Notes under the pieces: generated by a model
Seen by the model: only the letters and a program-made list of their open reading frames with translations
Databases searched by the model: none
What the model was told of the DNA's origin: nothing
Assembly (NCBI GenBank): GCA_004525685.1
Contig: SPBW01000031.1
Span: 1 to 16,569, forward strand
DNA length: 16,569 bases
DNA from: Candidatus Atribacteria bacterium
GTDB taxonomy: Bacteria; Bipolaricaulota; Bipolaricaulia; UBA7950; UBA9294
Direction: 5' to 3'
Made by a program: the position numbers and the translations under genes
In this document: positions 1 to 6,961 of the stretch, in pieces
Numbering within the stretch: the stretch's first letter is position 1
How the letters are laid out: each line of letters begins with the position of its first letter

Positions 1-1137
1 ACCAATATGGCGGGACGCGGCACAGACATCAAACTCGGAGATGGCGTAGCTGAATTGGGAGGCTTGCACGTCATCGGCTGCCAACGTCACGAATCACGCC
101 GCATCGACAACCAGCTGCTCGGAAGGGCAGGCAGACAAGGCGACCCTGGATCGTCTCAGTTCTATCTGTCGATGGAGGACGATCTGTTGCGCGTGTTTGG
201 CGGGGATCGGATTGCTCCACTCATGGATCGTCTCGGCTTGGAAGAAGGCGAGGCCATCGAACACAACCTGCTCTCTGGGGCCATTCGCCGGGCACAGAAA
301 CGCGTTGAGGGCCGCAACTTCGAAATCCGTAAACGTCTACTGGAGTATGACCTTGTGCTCTCAAGACAGCGCGATGCCATCTATGCTGTCCGTGATCGAT
401 TCTTGCTGCCGCCTGAGGACAAAGCCGACGAATTCGCAGCACAGCACGAAGGGGATCTTGATGACTACATGGCCCAGCTGTTCGATGAGATTGCGAGCAA
501 CGTAGTCGCGTCATACTGCAACAAGTCTGTTCCCCAAGATGAGTGGAATCTGAGCGGACTTGCGCAGGAGTTGTCCATCTACAGCCCCATCGAAGCGTCT
601 ACATTGACAGATCAGTCGCCTGCCCAGTTGACAGAGAGAGCCCGCGCTCGCCTTGACGGAGCATTGGCTCAACAGAAAGCGCGCCTGGGAGACAAGTTCT
701 CCTTGCTCGCGCGATACCTCATTCTCAATACCATCGACGAGGCTTGGAGAAATCACCTCTACATGCTTGATGACCTCAAGGGAGGCATCGGCTGGTCTGC
801 CTACGGAGGAACAGATCCTTTGGTGGCATTCAAGCGTGAATCGTTTGCCATGTTTCAAGAGATGATTGCGCGAGCTGCAGAGACAACATGTAGGTCACTA
901 CTGAATACGCGCCTTACGATCTCTTCGGGTCAGTCGCAGACCCCGACTCCCGCCGACCGAAAACTCAAGTACGTCCATCCATCCGCTGATATCTCCCAAG
1001 GAGCAGCCAGCCAGAATATCTCTTCCACCGCAGCTCCGGGAATGGGCGGCCGCCCCCACATGGACAAAGAGCCTGGTAGGAACGATCCGTGCCCCTGTGG
1101 ATCGGGTAAGAAGTACAAGAAGTGCCACGGTGCATAA
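1..1137 (+). CDS. secA: Protein translocase subunit SecA, C-terminal part (5' truncated by window)
   Basis: SecA is the ATPase motor that pushes preproteins through SecYEG. The frame is open from base 1, so the gene starts upstream; about 378 residues are present, against roughly 800-1000 for a full protein. The visible part begins inside the second helicase domain, with GRGTDIKLG, then RHESRRIDNQL and the arginine-finger motif GRAGRQGDPG. The helical scaffold/wing region follows, with IDEAWRNHL near 740-770. The protein ends in a SEC-C zinc-binding tail, DPCPCGSGKKYKKCH (Cys-X-Cys-X8-Cys-His), which in known SecA binds zinc and contacts SecB or ribosomes. The usually conserved LRGY-QKDP stretch of the scaffold reads WSAYGGTDP here, a modest divergence. 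It lies upstream of the heat-shock operon, but a separate promoter follows it, so the two need not be co-transcribed. Confidence 0.97.
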   Translation, partial: TNMAGRGTDIKLGDGVAELGGLHVIGCQRHESRRIDNQLLGRAGRQGDPGSSQFYLSMEDDLLRVFGGDRIAPLMDRLGLEEGEAIEHNLLSGAIRRAQKRVEGRNFEIRKRLLEYDLVLSRQRDAIYAVRDRFLLPPEDKADEFAAQHEGDLDDYMAQLFDEIASNVVASYCNKSVPQDEWNLSGLAQELSIYSPIEASTLTDQSPAQLTERARARLDGALAQQKARLGDKFSLLARYLILNTIDEAWRNHLYMLDDLKGGIGWSAYGGTDPLVAFKRESFAMFQEMIARAAETTCRSLLNTRLTISSGQSQTPTPADRKLKYVHPSADISQGAASQNISSTAAPGMGGRPHMDKEPGRNDPCPCGSGKKYKKCHGA

Positions 1138-1181
1138 CCCAGATCGTGCGTAGCGCCTCAACCGTGCCCCCTCATGGGACG

Positions 1182-1210
1182 TTGACACATCCGTTCGTTG
1201 CCACTACCAT
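1182..1210 (+). promoter_or_regulatory. Sigma-70 type promoter of the hrcA-grpE-dnaK-dnaJ operon
   Basis: A perfect -35 box TTGACA at 1182-1187 is separated by exactly 17 bases from a -10 box TACCAT at 1205-1210 (4 of 6 consensus). It sits in the 105-base gap between secA and hrcA. The -10 box runs straight into the CIRCE operator, the usual arrangement for HrcA-controlled promoters. Transcription start is inferred, not seen. Confidence 0.8.
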
Positions 1211-1236
1211 TAGCAGATCAACATGGAGAGTGCTAA
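1210..1236 (+). promoter_or_regulatory. CIRCE operator (HrcA binding site), left arm degenerate
   Basis: The CIRCE consensus is TTAGCACTC, nine bases, GAGTGCTAA. Here the left arm is TTAGCAGAT (1210-1218, 6 of 9 consensus bases), the spacer is exactly nine bases (1219-1227), and the right arm GAGTGCTAA (1228-1236) is perfect. It overlaps the end of the -10 box and the likely start site, and also covers the purine-rich GGAGAG that may be the hrcA ribosome binding site. Known CIRCE sites are bound by the HrcA repressor, which loses activity on heat shock; here the repressor gene is the first gene downstream, giving autoregulation. Confidence 0.88.
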
Positions 1237-1242
1237 CGAACA

Positions 1243-2292
1243 ATGATGGATCTACCCGAGCGACAGCGTTTAATCCTCAAGGAGATTGTAGACCGCTACA
1301 TCCGGTTCCATGAACCTGTGTCTTCCCGCATGATTCTAGAGGACTACGGGCTGGAAGTAAGCTCGGCGACGGTTCGCAATGATATGAACGACCTTGAGGA
1401 AGCCGGGTTCATTGCCAAGCCCTACTCCTCTTCAGGCCGTGTTCCCAGCAAGCTGGGATACCAATTTTTTGTGGAGTGGCTACTCGACCTTTCTGAACTC
1501 TCACGCGAAGAGCGAGTTGAGATCGTCGAGGCATACGAGATGCAGCAATTGGACGTGGAACACACGATCAAACAGACCGCCTTCTTGTTGGGGAATATGA
1601 CTGGATGTGCCGGGTTTGTCATTCCTCCGCGCCCTGCTGAGACCAAGCTTGAGCGCGTGGTCTTGTTCAAGGTCGCGCACCAGCTTGCCTTTCTGCTCAT
1701 CGTCACAGACATCGGAATTGTCGAGCATGGATACGTCACACTGGAAGAGAATCTGGGGCCAGAAGAGATTGCACGCATCATGACGCTCATCAATGAGACA
1801 CTCAGGGGGATTCATCTAGCAGATGTGAGATCTCTATCACTTGAGGATGGCCCCGACGGATGGTATGAGCGGCCTGTTCGCCAAGCCATGTTTGTTCTTA
1901 GGCGTTTGCTGCAGAACAGAATGCGACAGTCCGTCCAGTTTGATGGCCTACTGAATCTTGCCGATGCCCTACAAGAGGTTGTTCCCGAGCATGCCATGGA
2001 GCACTTCTCTCATCTCAATCATGCCGTGCAGGATGAAGCCGCGTTCATCGAAGCCATCTCGCAGGCACGGATGGATCGAGAGGACATCGTGGCAAGCATT
2101 GGCGACTTCCCGCTGAACGGCATGGAAACATTCAGTGTCATCAGCTGCACGTACAAGCCCCATGCTGGCGTGCTCGGTGTGATTGGCCCCCTGTGGATGG
2201 ACTACGGACGCGCGTTGTCAACAGCCAGCTACATTGCCAACCGACTGGAATCGCTGTTGTCACCATCGCATCTGCGCCCGATGGAGGAATAG
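1243..2292 (+). CDS. hrcA: Heat-inducible transcription repressor HrcA
   Basis: HrcA represses class I heat-shock genes by binding CIRCE, and its folding depends on chaperones, so it senses their free pool. The 349 residues match the family length (about 340). The N-terminal winged helix-turn-helix (about residues 1-75) contains VSSATVRNDMNDLEEAGFI and SSSGRVPSKLGYQFFV, close to the family signature. The C-terminal GAF-like and dimerisation part ends with GVLGVIGPLWMDYGRAL, where most HrcA proteins have GPTRMDY, so this copy is somewhat diverged. Two ATG codons in a row (1243 and 1246) could start it; GGAGAG at 1225-1230 is 12 bases from the first. The stop codon abuts the grpE start. It is the first gene of the operon it is expected to control. 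Confidence 0.96.
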   Translation: MMDLPERQRLILKEIVDRYIRFHEPVSSRMILEDYGLEVSSATVRNDMNDLEEAGFIAKPYSSSGRVPSKLGYQFFVEWLLDLSELSREERVEIVEAYEMQQLDVEHTIKQTAFLLGNMTGCAGFVIPPRPAETKLERVVLFKVAHQLAFLLIVTDIGIVEHGYVTLEENLGPEEIARIMTLINETLRGIHLADVRSLSLEDGPDGWYERPVRQAMFVLRRLLQNRMRQSVQFDGLLNLADALQEVVPEHAMEHFSHLNHAVQDEAAFIEAISQARMDREDIVASIGDFPLNGMETFSVISCTYKPHAGVLGVIGPLWMDYGRALSTASYIANRLESLLSPSHLRPMEE

Positions 2293-2844
2293 ATGTCATC
2301 CAAGAAGAAAGAACATCAAGCCAACGAACCTGTGCAACCCGAGGCGACCGTCGAACCTTCAAACGAAAGTCCCCTTGGCACTGAGTGCGAGAACGAATTG
2401 CGCGCCACCATTGATCGTCTGCAACGGCTTCAAGCCGAGTTTGAGAACTACAAGAAGCGATCCTTGCGCGACGCATCCGTCTTTCGAGAGCGCATTGGCG
2501 ATCAGATCATTCTCGATTTCCTGCCGTTGTACGACAATCTGCAGCGCGCGTTCATGAGCTTGTCATCCAATCACGATGTTGAGACATTCATTTCTGGAGT
2601 CGAGCAGATTTTCGCGCAGTTTCAGCAGGTGCTAGAGGGCAAAGGGGTTACGCCGATCGGTGTCGTGAACCAATCATTTGACCCGTCTCTACACGAAGCC
2701 ATGCTGAGTGTGGAGAGCGATCTTGAGAAGAACAAAATCGTTGAGGAATTCATGCCCGGATACACAAGAGATGAGCGTGTCCTGAGACCTAGCAGGGTAT
2801 CTGTGAGCCAAGGACCCGCTCTCCATGAGGAGAACCCTAAATGA
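2293..2844 (+). CDS. grpE: Nucleotide exchange factor GrpE
   Basis: GrpE releases ADP from DnaK and acts as a thermosensor of the chaperone cycle in the cytoplasm. The 183-residue product has a charged, variable N-terminus, then a coiled-coil stretch with LQAEFENYKKRSLRD (about residues 40-60) and LPLYDNLQRAF. The C-terminal beta-wing carries SFDPSLHEAM and PGYTRDERVLRPSRVSVSQG, the family signature. The ATG follows the hrcA stop codon with no gap, and GGAGG at 2283-2287 inside the hrcA end gives a well-spaced ribosome binding site. It overlaps dnaK by four bases (ATGA), which suggests translational coupling. Confidence 0.96.
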   Translation: MSSKKKEHQANEPVQPEATVEPSNESPLGTECENELRATIDRLQRLQAEFENYKKRSLRDASVFRERIGDQIILDFLPLYDNLQRAFMSLSSNHDVETFISGVEQIFAQFQQVLEGKGVTPIGVVNQSFDPSLHEAMLSVESDLEKNKIVEEFMPGYTRDERVLRPSRVSVSQGPALHEENPK

Positions 2845-4685
2845 AAGAGAAGATTATTGGCATTGACCTTGGGACAACCAATTCCTGTGCCGCAGTCCTC
2901 GAAGGCGGATCACCTGAGATCATCACGAATTCTGAAGGAGAGCGTATCACCCCCTCAGTGGTGGCCTTCACCGCTTCAGGTGAGCGGCTGGCGGGACGTT
3001 TGGCCAAACGCCAAGCCATCACCAATCCCTACAACACGATCGCATCGATCAAGAGAGAGATGGGGACCGACCATCGCGTCAAGATCACCATCGATGGGAA
3101 GGTCACCGATTACACGCCAGAGCAGATCTCGGCCATGATCCTTCAGAAGCTCAAGGCCGACGCTGAGGCCCATCTGGGGGGAAAAGTCAACAAGGCCGTC
3201 ATTACAGTTCCCGCCTACTTCAACGACTCGCAGCGCCAGGCGACCAAAGATGCCGGTGCAATTGCTGGCCTTGAAGTCATGCGCATCATCAACGAGCCAA
3301 CCGCCGCCGCGCTCGCCTACGGATTGGACAAGGATCACGAACAGACCATCCTCGTCTATGACTTGGGCGGGGGAACCTTCGATGTCTCGATTCTCGAGAT
3401 CGGCGACGGTGTGTTTGATGTGCTCGCCTCAGACGGAGACACACGTCTGGGCGGCGATGACTTCGACCAGCGCATCATCGACTGGCTAGCCGAGGAATTT
3501 CGCAAGGACACAGGGATCGATCTATCAAGCGACGCCAGCGCCATGCAGCGCTTGAAGGATGCTGCGGAATCGGCAAAGAAAGAGCTGTCTAGCCGCATGG
3601 AGACGACGATCAATCTTCCCTACATCACAGCCGATGCATCGGGTCCCAAGCACATGGAGAAGAAGCTGTCACGGGCCAAATTCGAGTCCATGATCGACGA
3701 TCTCCTTCAGCGCACGATTCAAGTTGTTGATGCTACCTTGCGCGAAGCAGGCAAGGATGCGTCCACCATTGACCAGGTTGTTCTCGTGGGTGGCTCAACG
3801 CGGATCCCCATGGTTCAGACGCTCATCTCTGGCCGCATTCCTGGGAAGATCAACCGCGAGATCAATCCCGATGAAGTCGTCGCTGCTGGCGCCGCCATTC
3901 AAGGCGGCATCCTTGCCGGAGAAGTGGATCAGATCGTCCTGCTTGACGTTACGCCGCTCACGCTGTCTATCGAGACGCTAGGAGGAATCGCAACGCCTCT
4001 GATTGAGCGTAACACGACGATACCTACGGAGAAGTCGAAGATCTTCACAACAGCAGAAGACAGTCAGCCTGCTGTGCAGATTCACGTTGTGCAGGGCGAA
4101 CGCAAGATGGTCAGTGACAACAAGTCGCTAGGCACATTCCAGCTTACGGGCATTCCGCCGGCACCTCGAGGCATTCCACAGATCGAAGTTACGTTCAACA
4201 TTGACGCCGATGGCATCCTTCATGTGACAGCCAAGGACAAGGCAACCAACACAACCGCATCGATTACGATCCAGGATTCGTCGCGGCTAGATGACTCGGA
4301 GATCGAGCGCATGCGCAGGGAGGCCGAGGTACACGCTGACGAAGACAAGAAGAAGGCAGAGTTGATCGAGGTGCGCAACCAAGCCGATCAGCTGATCTAT
4401 GCAGCAGAGAAGGCCATGTCAGATCTCGGCGAGAAGGTCGACTCCGGCAAACGGTCAGAGATTGAAGACCAGATTCGCCGACTGCGAGAGAAACTGTCAC
4501 AGGACGCCAGCGTCGAGGATCTCAAGGCATCCATCGCCACGCTATCCAAGGCGTCTCAGGAGATCGGCCAGCAAGCCTATCAAGAGACGTCGCAAGAAGG
4601 TGCCGCACCCAATGCGCCTTCTGGCGAGGATTCCGCGACAGCAGAGGGTGAGTACATCGACGCTGAGTATGACGAGCAAGAGTAG
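2841..4685 (+). CDS. dnaK: Chaperone protein DnaK (Hsp70)
   Basis: DnaK is the ATP-driven Hsp70 that binds exposed hydrophobic peptides, working with DnaJ and GrpE. All 614 residues are present. The nucleotide-binding domain shows the phosphate-1 motif DLGTTNS (residues 9-15), NDSQRQATKDAG, IINEPTAAALAYG, the phosphate-2 motif DLGGGTFDVS and the adenosine motif VVLVGGSTRIP. The substrate-binding domain follows (LLDVTPLTLSIET), then a helical lid and a tail ending EYIDAEYDEQE, a variant of the usual acidic end. Between KREMG and PEQISA it lacks the roughly 20-residue insert found in proteobacterial DnaK, as in Firmicutes and other early-branching groups. The start overlaps the grpE stop, with GGAGA at 2829-2833 seven bases ahead. 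Confidence 0.98.
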   Translation: MKEKIIGIDLGTTNSCAAVLEGGSPEIITNSEGERITPSVVAFTASGERLAGRLAKRQAITNPYNTIASIKREMGTDHRVKITIDGKVTDYTPEQISAMILQKLKADAEAHLGGKVNKAVITVPAYFNDSQRQATKDAGAIAGLEVMRIINEPTAAALAYGLDKDHEQTILVYDLGGGTFDVSILEIGDGVFDVLASDGDTRLGGDDFDQRIIDWLAEEFRKDTGIDLSSDASAMQRLKDAAESAKKELSSRMETTINLPYITADASGPKHMEKKLSRAKFESMIDDLLQRTIQVVDATLREAGKDASTIDQVVLVGGSTRIPMVQTLISGRIPGKINREINPDEVVAAGAAIQGGILAGEVDQIVLLDVTPLTLSIETLGGIATPLIERNTTIPTEKSKIFTTAEDSQPAVQIHVVQGERKMVSDNKSLGTFQLTGIPPAPRGIPQIEVTFNIDADGILHVTAKDKATNTTASITIQDSSRLDDSEIERMRREAEVHADEDKKKAELIEVRNQADQLIYAAEKAMSDLGEKVDSGKRSEIEDQIRRLREKLSQDASVEDLKASIATLSKASQEIGQQAYQETSQEGAAPNAPSGEDSATAEGEYIDAEYDEQE

Positions 4686-4729
4686 CAGGACGACCGGCAA
4701 GCAGACATAGATCAACCAAAGGGGCATGC

Positions 4730-5839
4730 GTGGCCAAGAAAGACTATTACGAATCCCTCGACGTTTCCCGTGAAGCGAACGAGGCCGAGATCAAACGCGC
4801 CTACCGGCAGAAAGCAAAGGAACTTCACCCGGATCGAAACCCTGAGAATAGGGCCAAGGCCGAGGAAGAGTTCAAACGCATCGCCGAAGCCTATGAGGTG
4901 CTCTCAGATCCTCAAAGGCGGGCGCAATACGATCGCTACGGCCATGCAGGCCCCAATCAGGAATTCACGTTCGGAGACTCTGACTTCCACAGAGCGAGAG
5001 ACGCGTATCGCGAATTTGGCTTCGGAGGATTCGATGATCTGTTTGATCTGTTCTTCAGACAAGGCGGCACAGGAGGCAGTAGAGGGCGCCAGCAGCTCGT
5101 TCGCCGTGGCGAGAATATCGAGTACAAGCTGCGTATTACCCTAGAAGACGCGGCCCACGGAACGCGAATGACCGTTGCAGTTCCTCGCATGGTGGGGTGT
5201 GAAGCCTGCTCTGGAAGCGGGATGGAGCCAGGCTCATCGAAGAAGAGTTGTGCAACCTGCCATGGTCGAGGACAAATGGAGTACCGCCAGCAAAGCCTGC
5301 TTGGCAGCTTCGTCAATGTACGAGCATGTCCTGATTGTCACGGATCAGGAGAGATGATTGAGAATCCGTGTCAAGAATGTCGAGGGACGGGGCGAGTCAA
5401 GGAGAAGAGCAGGATCTCCATTTCCGTGCCTGAGGGCGTTGACAACGGATCGCGGCTCCGGTTGCGCGAGCAAGGCAATGCGGGCGTCGAGGGAGGACCA
5501 AGCGGCGATCTGTTCATCGTGATTGAGTTGATTGAGCATCCGTCGATGAAGCGAGATGGGCGTAACATTCATTCACAATCCGTGATCGCCTATTCTGATG
5601 CGGCTCTGGGAACCAAGATCGATATCGAGACGCTGTGGGGATCCGAGTCTTTGCCCATTCCTCCGGGGACTCAGCCAGGCACAACATTCCGCCTGAAGGG
5701 CAAGGGCATCACGAATATCCATCGCGGATCTGGCCGTGGCGACCATTTCGTGGACGTGACGATCGATGTGCCAAAGAAACTTTCACACAAACAGCGGAAG
5801 GCATTAGAGACGTACGCAGAGCTACTCGACTCTTCTTAG
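4730..5839 (+). CDS. dnaJ: Chaperone protein DnaJ (Hsp40, type I)
   Basis: DnaJ delivers unfolded clients to DnaK and stimulates its ATPase. The 369-residue product has the full type I layout. The J domain spans residues 4-70 with the HPD motif at 33-35. A Gly/Phe-rich segment follows (EFGFGGFDDLFDLFF). The zinc-finger domain has all four repeats: CEACSGSG, CATCHGRG, CPDCHGSG and CQECRGTG. The C-terminal substrate-binding domains end near YAELL. The start is GTG (4730); AAAGGGG at 4718-4724 lies five bases upstream, and the nearby ATG at 4726 is out of frame. It is the last gene of the operon, 44 bases after dnaK, and its TAG overlaps the rdgB stop codon on the other strand. Confidence 0.97.
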   Translation: MAKKDYYESLDVSREANEAEIKRAYRQKAKELHPDRNPENRAKAEEEFKRIAEAYEVLSDPQRRAQYDRYGHAGPNQEFTFGDSDFHRARDAYREFGFGGFDDLFDLFFRQGGTGGSRGRQQLVRRGENIEYKLRITLEDAAHGTRMTVAVPRMVGCEACSGSGMEPGSSKKSCATCHGRGQMEYRQQSLLGSFVNVRACPDCHGSGEMIENPCQECRGTGRVKEKSRISISVPEGVDNGSRLRLREQGNAGVEGGPSGDLFIVIELIEHPSMKRDGRNIHSQSVIAYSDAALGTKIDIETLWGSESLPIPPGTQPGTTFRLKGKGITNIHRGSGRGDHFVDVTIDVPKKLSHKQRKALETYAELLDSS

Positions 5840-6474
5840 GGGCGTGTCGACAGCTCGCCGCTTCGAACAAGATCCTCTAGGATTGCTCCCATACGCGCGA
5901 GAGCTTTCTGGCGATGGCTGACCGAATTCTTCTCGTAGAGCGACATCTGAGCCAATGTACGCGTCTCGCCCTCGGGGATGAACAGTGGATCATAGCCAAA
6001 TCCCATGTCTCCGGAGGCTTCGGTCGCAATCGTTCCGGGGAACACGCCAGTGCAAACGAAGGTCTGCCCGTCAATGAGGCAGAGGGCGGCGACTGCGACA
6101 AAGCGAGCCGTTCGATTCGCCACGCCATGCAGTCTCTCAAGAAGCAGAGCGTTGTTGTTGTCCGTGTTTGAGGGCTCCCCGGCGAATCGCGCCGAGTAGA
6201 CGCCTGGCGCACCGCCCAAGGCGTCAACCTCCAACCCAGCATCCTCGGACAGTACAGGCAGTCCCGTTTCTTGGCAGATGGTCCGGGCTTTGAGAATGGC
6301 ATTATCCAGAAACGAGTTCCCTGTCTCCGCGACGTCGGAGAAGGCGACGTCAGTAACTGTGAGGAGCTCAAGTCCACCTATGTCAGACAGCAGATCCTTG
6401 GCTTCTTGAATCTTCCCATGATTTTGAGTTCCGAGAAGAAGCTGGGCCGGACGGAGAGACTGCTCACTGGACAA
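5836..6474 (-). CDS. rdgB: dITP/XTP pyrophosphatase (RdgB/Ham1 family)
   Basis: This house-cleaning enzyme hydrolyses dITP, ITP and XTP to monophosphates, keeping deaminated purines out of DNA and RNA. The 212-residue product has the substrate and metal loops of the family: LLGTQNHGKIQEAK near the N-terminus (usually TGNxxK), SEDAGLEVDALGGAPGVYSAR (usually ADDSGL...), GDMGFGYDPLFIPEG, MSLYEKNSVSHRQKA. The start appears to be TTG at 6474; an in-frame TGA lies three codons upstream, so nothing longer is possible, and the ribosome site (GGATGGTGA on this strand) is weak. It follows secG by 89 bases on the same strand. Its TAA and the dnaJ TAG share bases, leaving no room for a terminator outside the coding regions. 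Confidence 0.94.
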   Translation of the reverse strand: MSSEQSLRPAQLLLGTQNHGKIQEAKDLLSDIGGLELLTVTDVAFSDVAETGNSFLDNAILKARTICQETGLPVLSEDAGLEVDALGGAPGVYSARFAGEPSNTDNNNALLLERLHGVANRTARFVAVAALCLIDGQTFVCTGVFPGTIATEASGDMGFGYDPLFIPEGETRTLAQMSLYEKNSVSHRQKALARMGAILEDLVRSGELSTRP

Positions 6475-6506
6475 ACGCGATCACCATCCGTGAAGAAGTG
6501 CTAGAA

Positions 6507-6527
6507 CAGTTGTCGAGTTGACAACTG
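6507..6527. repeat. Perfect 8-bp inverted repeat between secG and rdgB
   Basis: CAGTTGTC and GACAACTG form a perfect 8-bp stem around a 5-base loop (GAGTT). It lies in the 89-base gap between the secG stop and the rdgB start. There is no run of T on either side, so it is not a typical intrinsic terminator. It could be a protein operator or an RNA hairpin that tunes rdgB expression; the sequence does not decide. Confidence 0.6.
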
Positions 6528-6563
6528 CCGCTGTGAGATCTGTTGGTTCTTGCCCCAGCACCG

Positions 6564-6794
6564 CTAGAAAATGACGAGCACAGCTCCCAGAGCCAAGAAG
6601 ACGGTAGCCAACACCACGGTCAGTTGCCGTTTGGGATCTTTGACTTCATCTCGGCCAAAGACAGTGTTCGACATGCCAGCTCCGAATGCGCCTCCCAGTC
6701 CTGAATGCTCACTCATCTGAAGGAGGATGAGGCCCATCAAAACGAGGCAGTTCACGAGGAAGATGACTTCAAAAATCCCTTGTACGATGTTCAT
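6564..6794 (-). CDS. secG: Protein-export membrane protein SecG
   Basis: SecG is the small third subunit of the SecYEG channel and assists SecA cycling. The 76-residue product has two membrane segments, about residues 5-26 and 57-75. Between them is the family loop GLGGAFGAGMSNTVFG preceded by LILLQ. The ATG at 6794 has AAAGGA on this strand (complement of 6805-6811) about ten bases ahead. A good promoter lies at 6846-6874. It is the first gene of a two-gene - strand unit with rdgB and diverges from pyrG. Together with the secA fragment at the left edge it is the second Sec component in the window. Confidence 0.95.
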   Translation of the reverse strand: MNIVQGIFEVIFLVNCLVLMGLILLQMSEHSGLGGAFGAGMSNTVFGRDEVKDPKRQLTVVLATVFLALGAVLVIF

Positions 6795-6845
6795 AGGTCG
6801 CTGGTCCTTTCATTGAACCCCTTAAGATGCCCAGATTCGCGGACG

Positions 6846-6874
6846 ATTATAGCACAAAGAGACAAGGTCCTCAA
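6846..6874 (-). promoter_or_regulatory. Sigma-70 type promoter for secG-rdgB
   Basis: Read on the - strand, TTGAGG (complement of 6869-6874) is followed after exactly 17 bases by a perfect TATAAT (complement of 6846-6851). The -10 box lies about 50 bases ahead of the secG ATG, leaving room for a 5' leader with its ribosome binding site. Confidence 0.78.
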
Positions 6875-6961
6875 TACTACAATTGGACTGGACTTGCGCC
6901 CCTTTTGGCGTTGTCGTAAGCTGTCAAAACCGCAATTTGAAAGGCGGGGATCTCAGCAACC

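Noticed and set aside
2976..3338. Antisense open frame across dnaK
   Set aside because: dnaK is certain here; the antisense frame has no family features or ribosome site that I can see.
6518..6546. TTGACA at 6518-6523 as a + strand promoter
   Set aside because: It is part of the inverted repeat, and the position 17 bases on reads TGTTGG, not a -10 box.
6895..6923. Promoter for pyrG (TTGCGC, 17 bases, TAAGCT)
   Set aside because: Only about 3 of 6 bases match consensus at each box, too weak to report as a feature.
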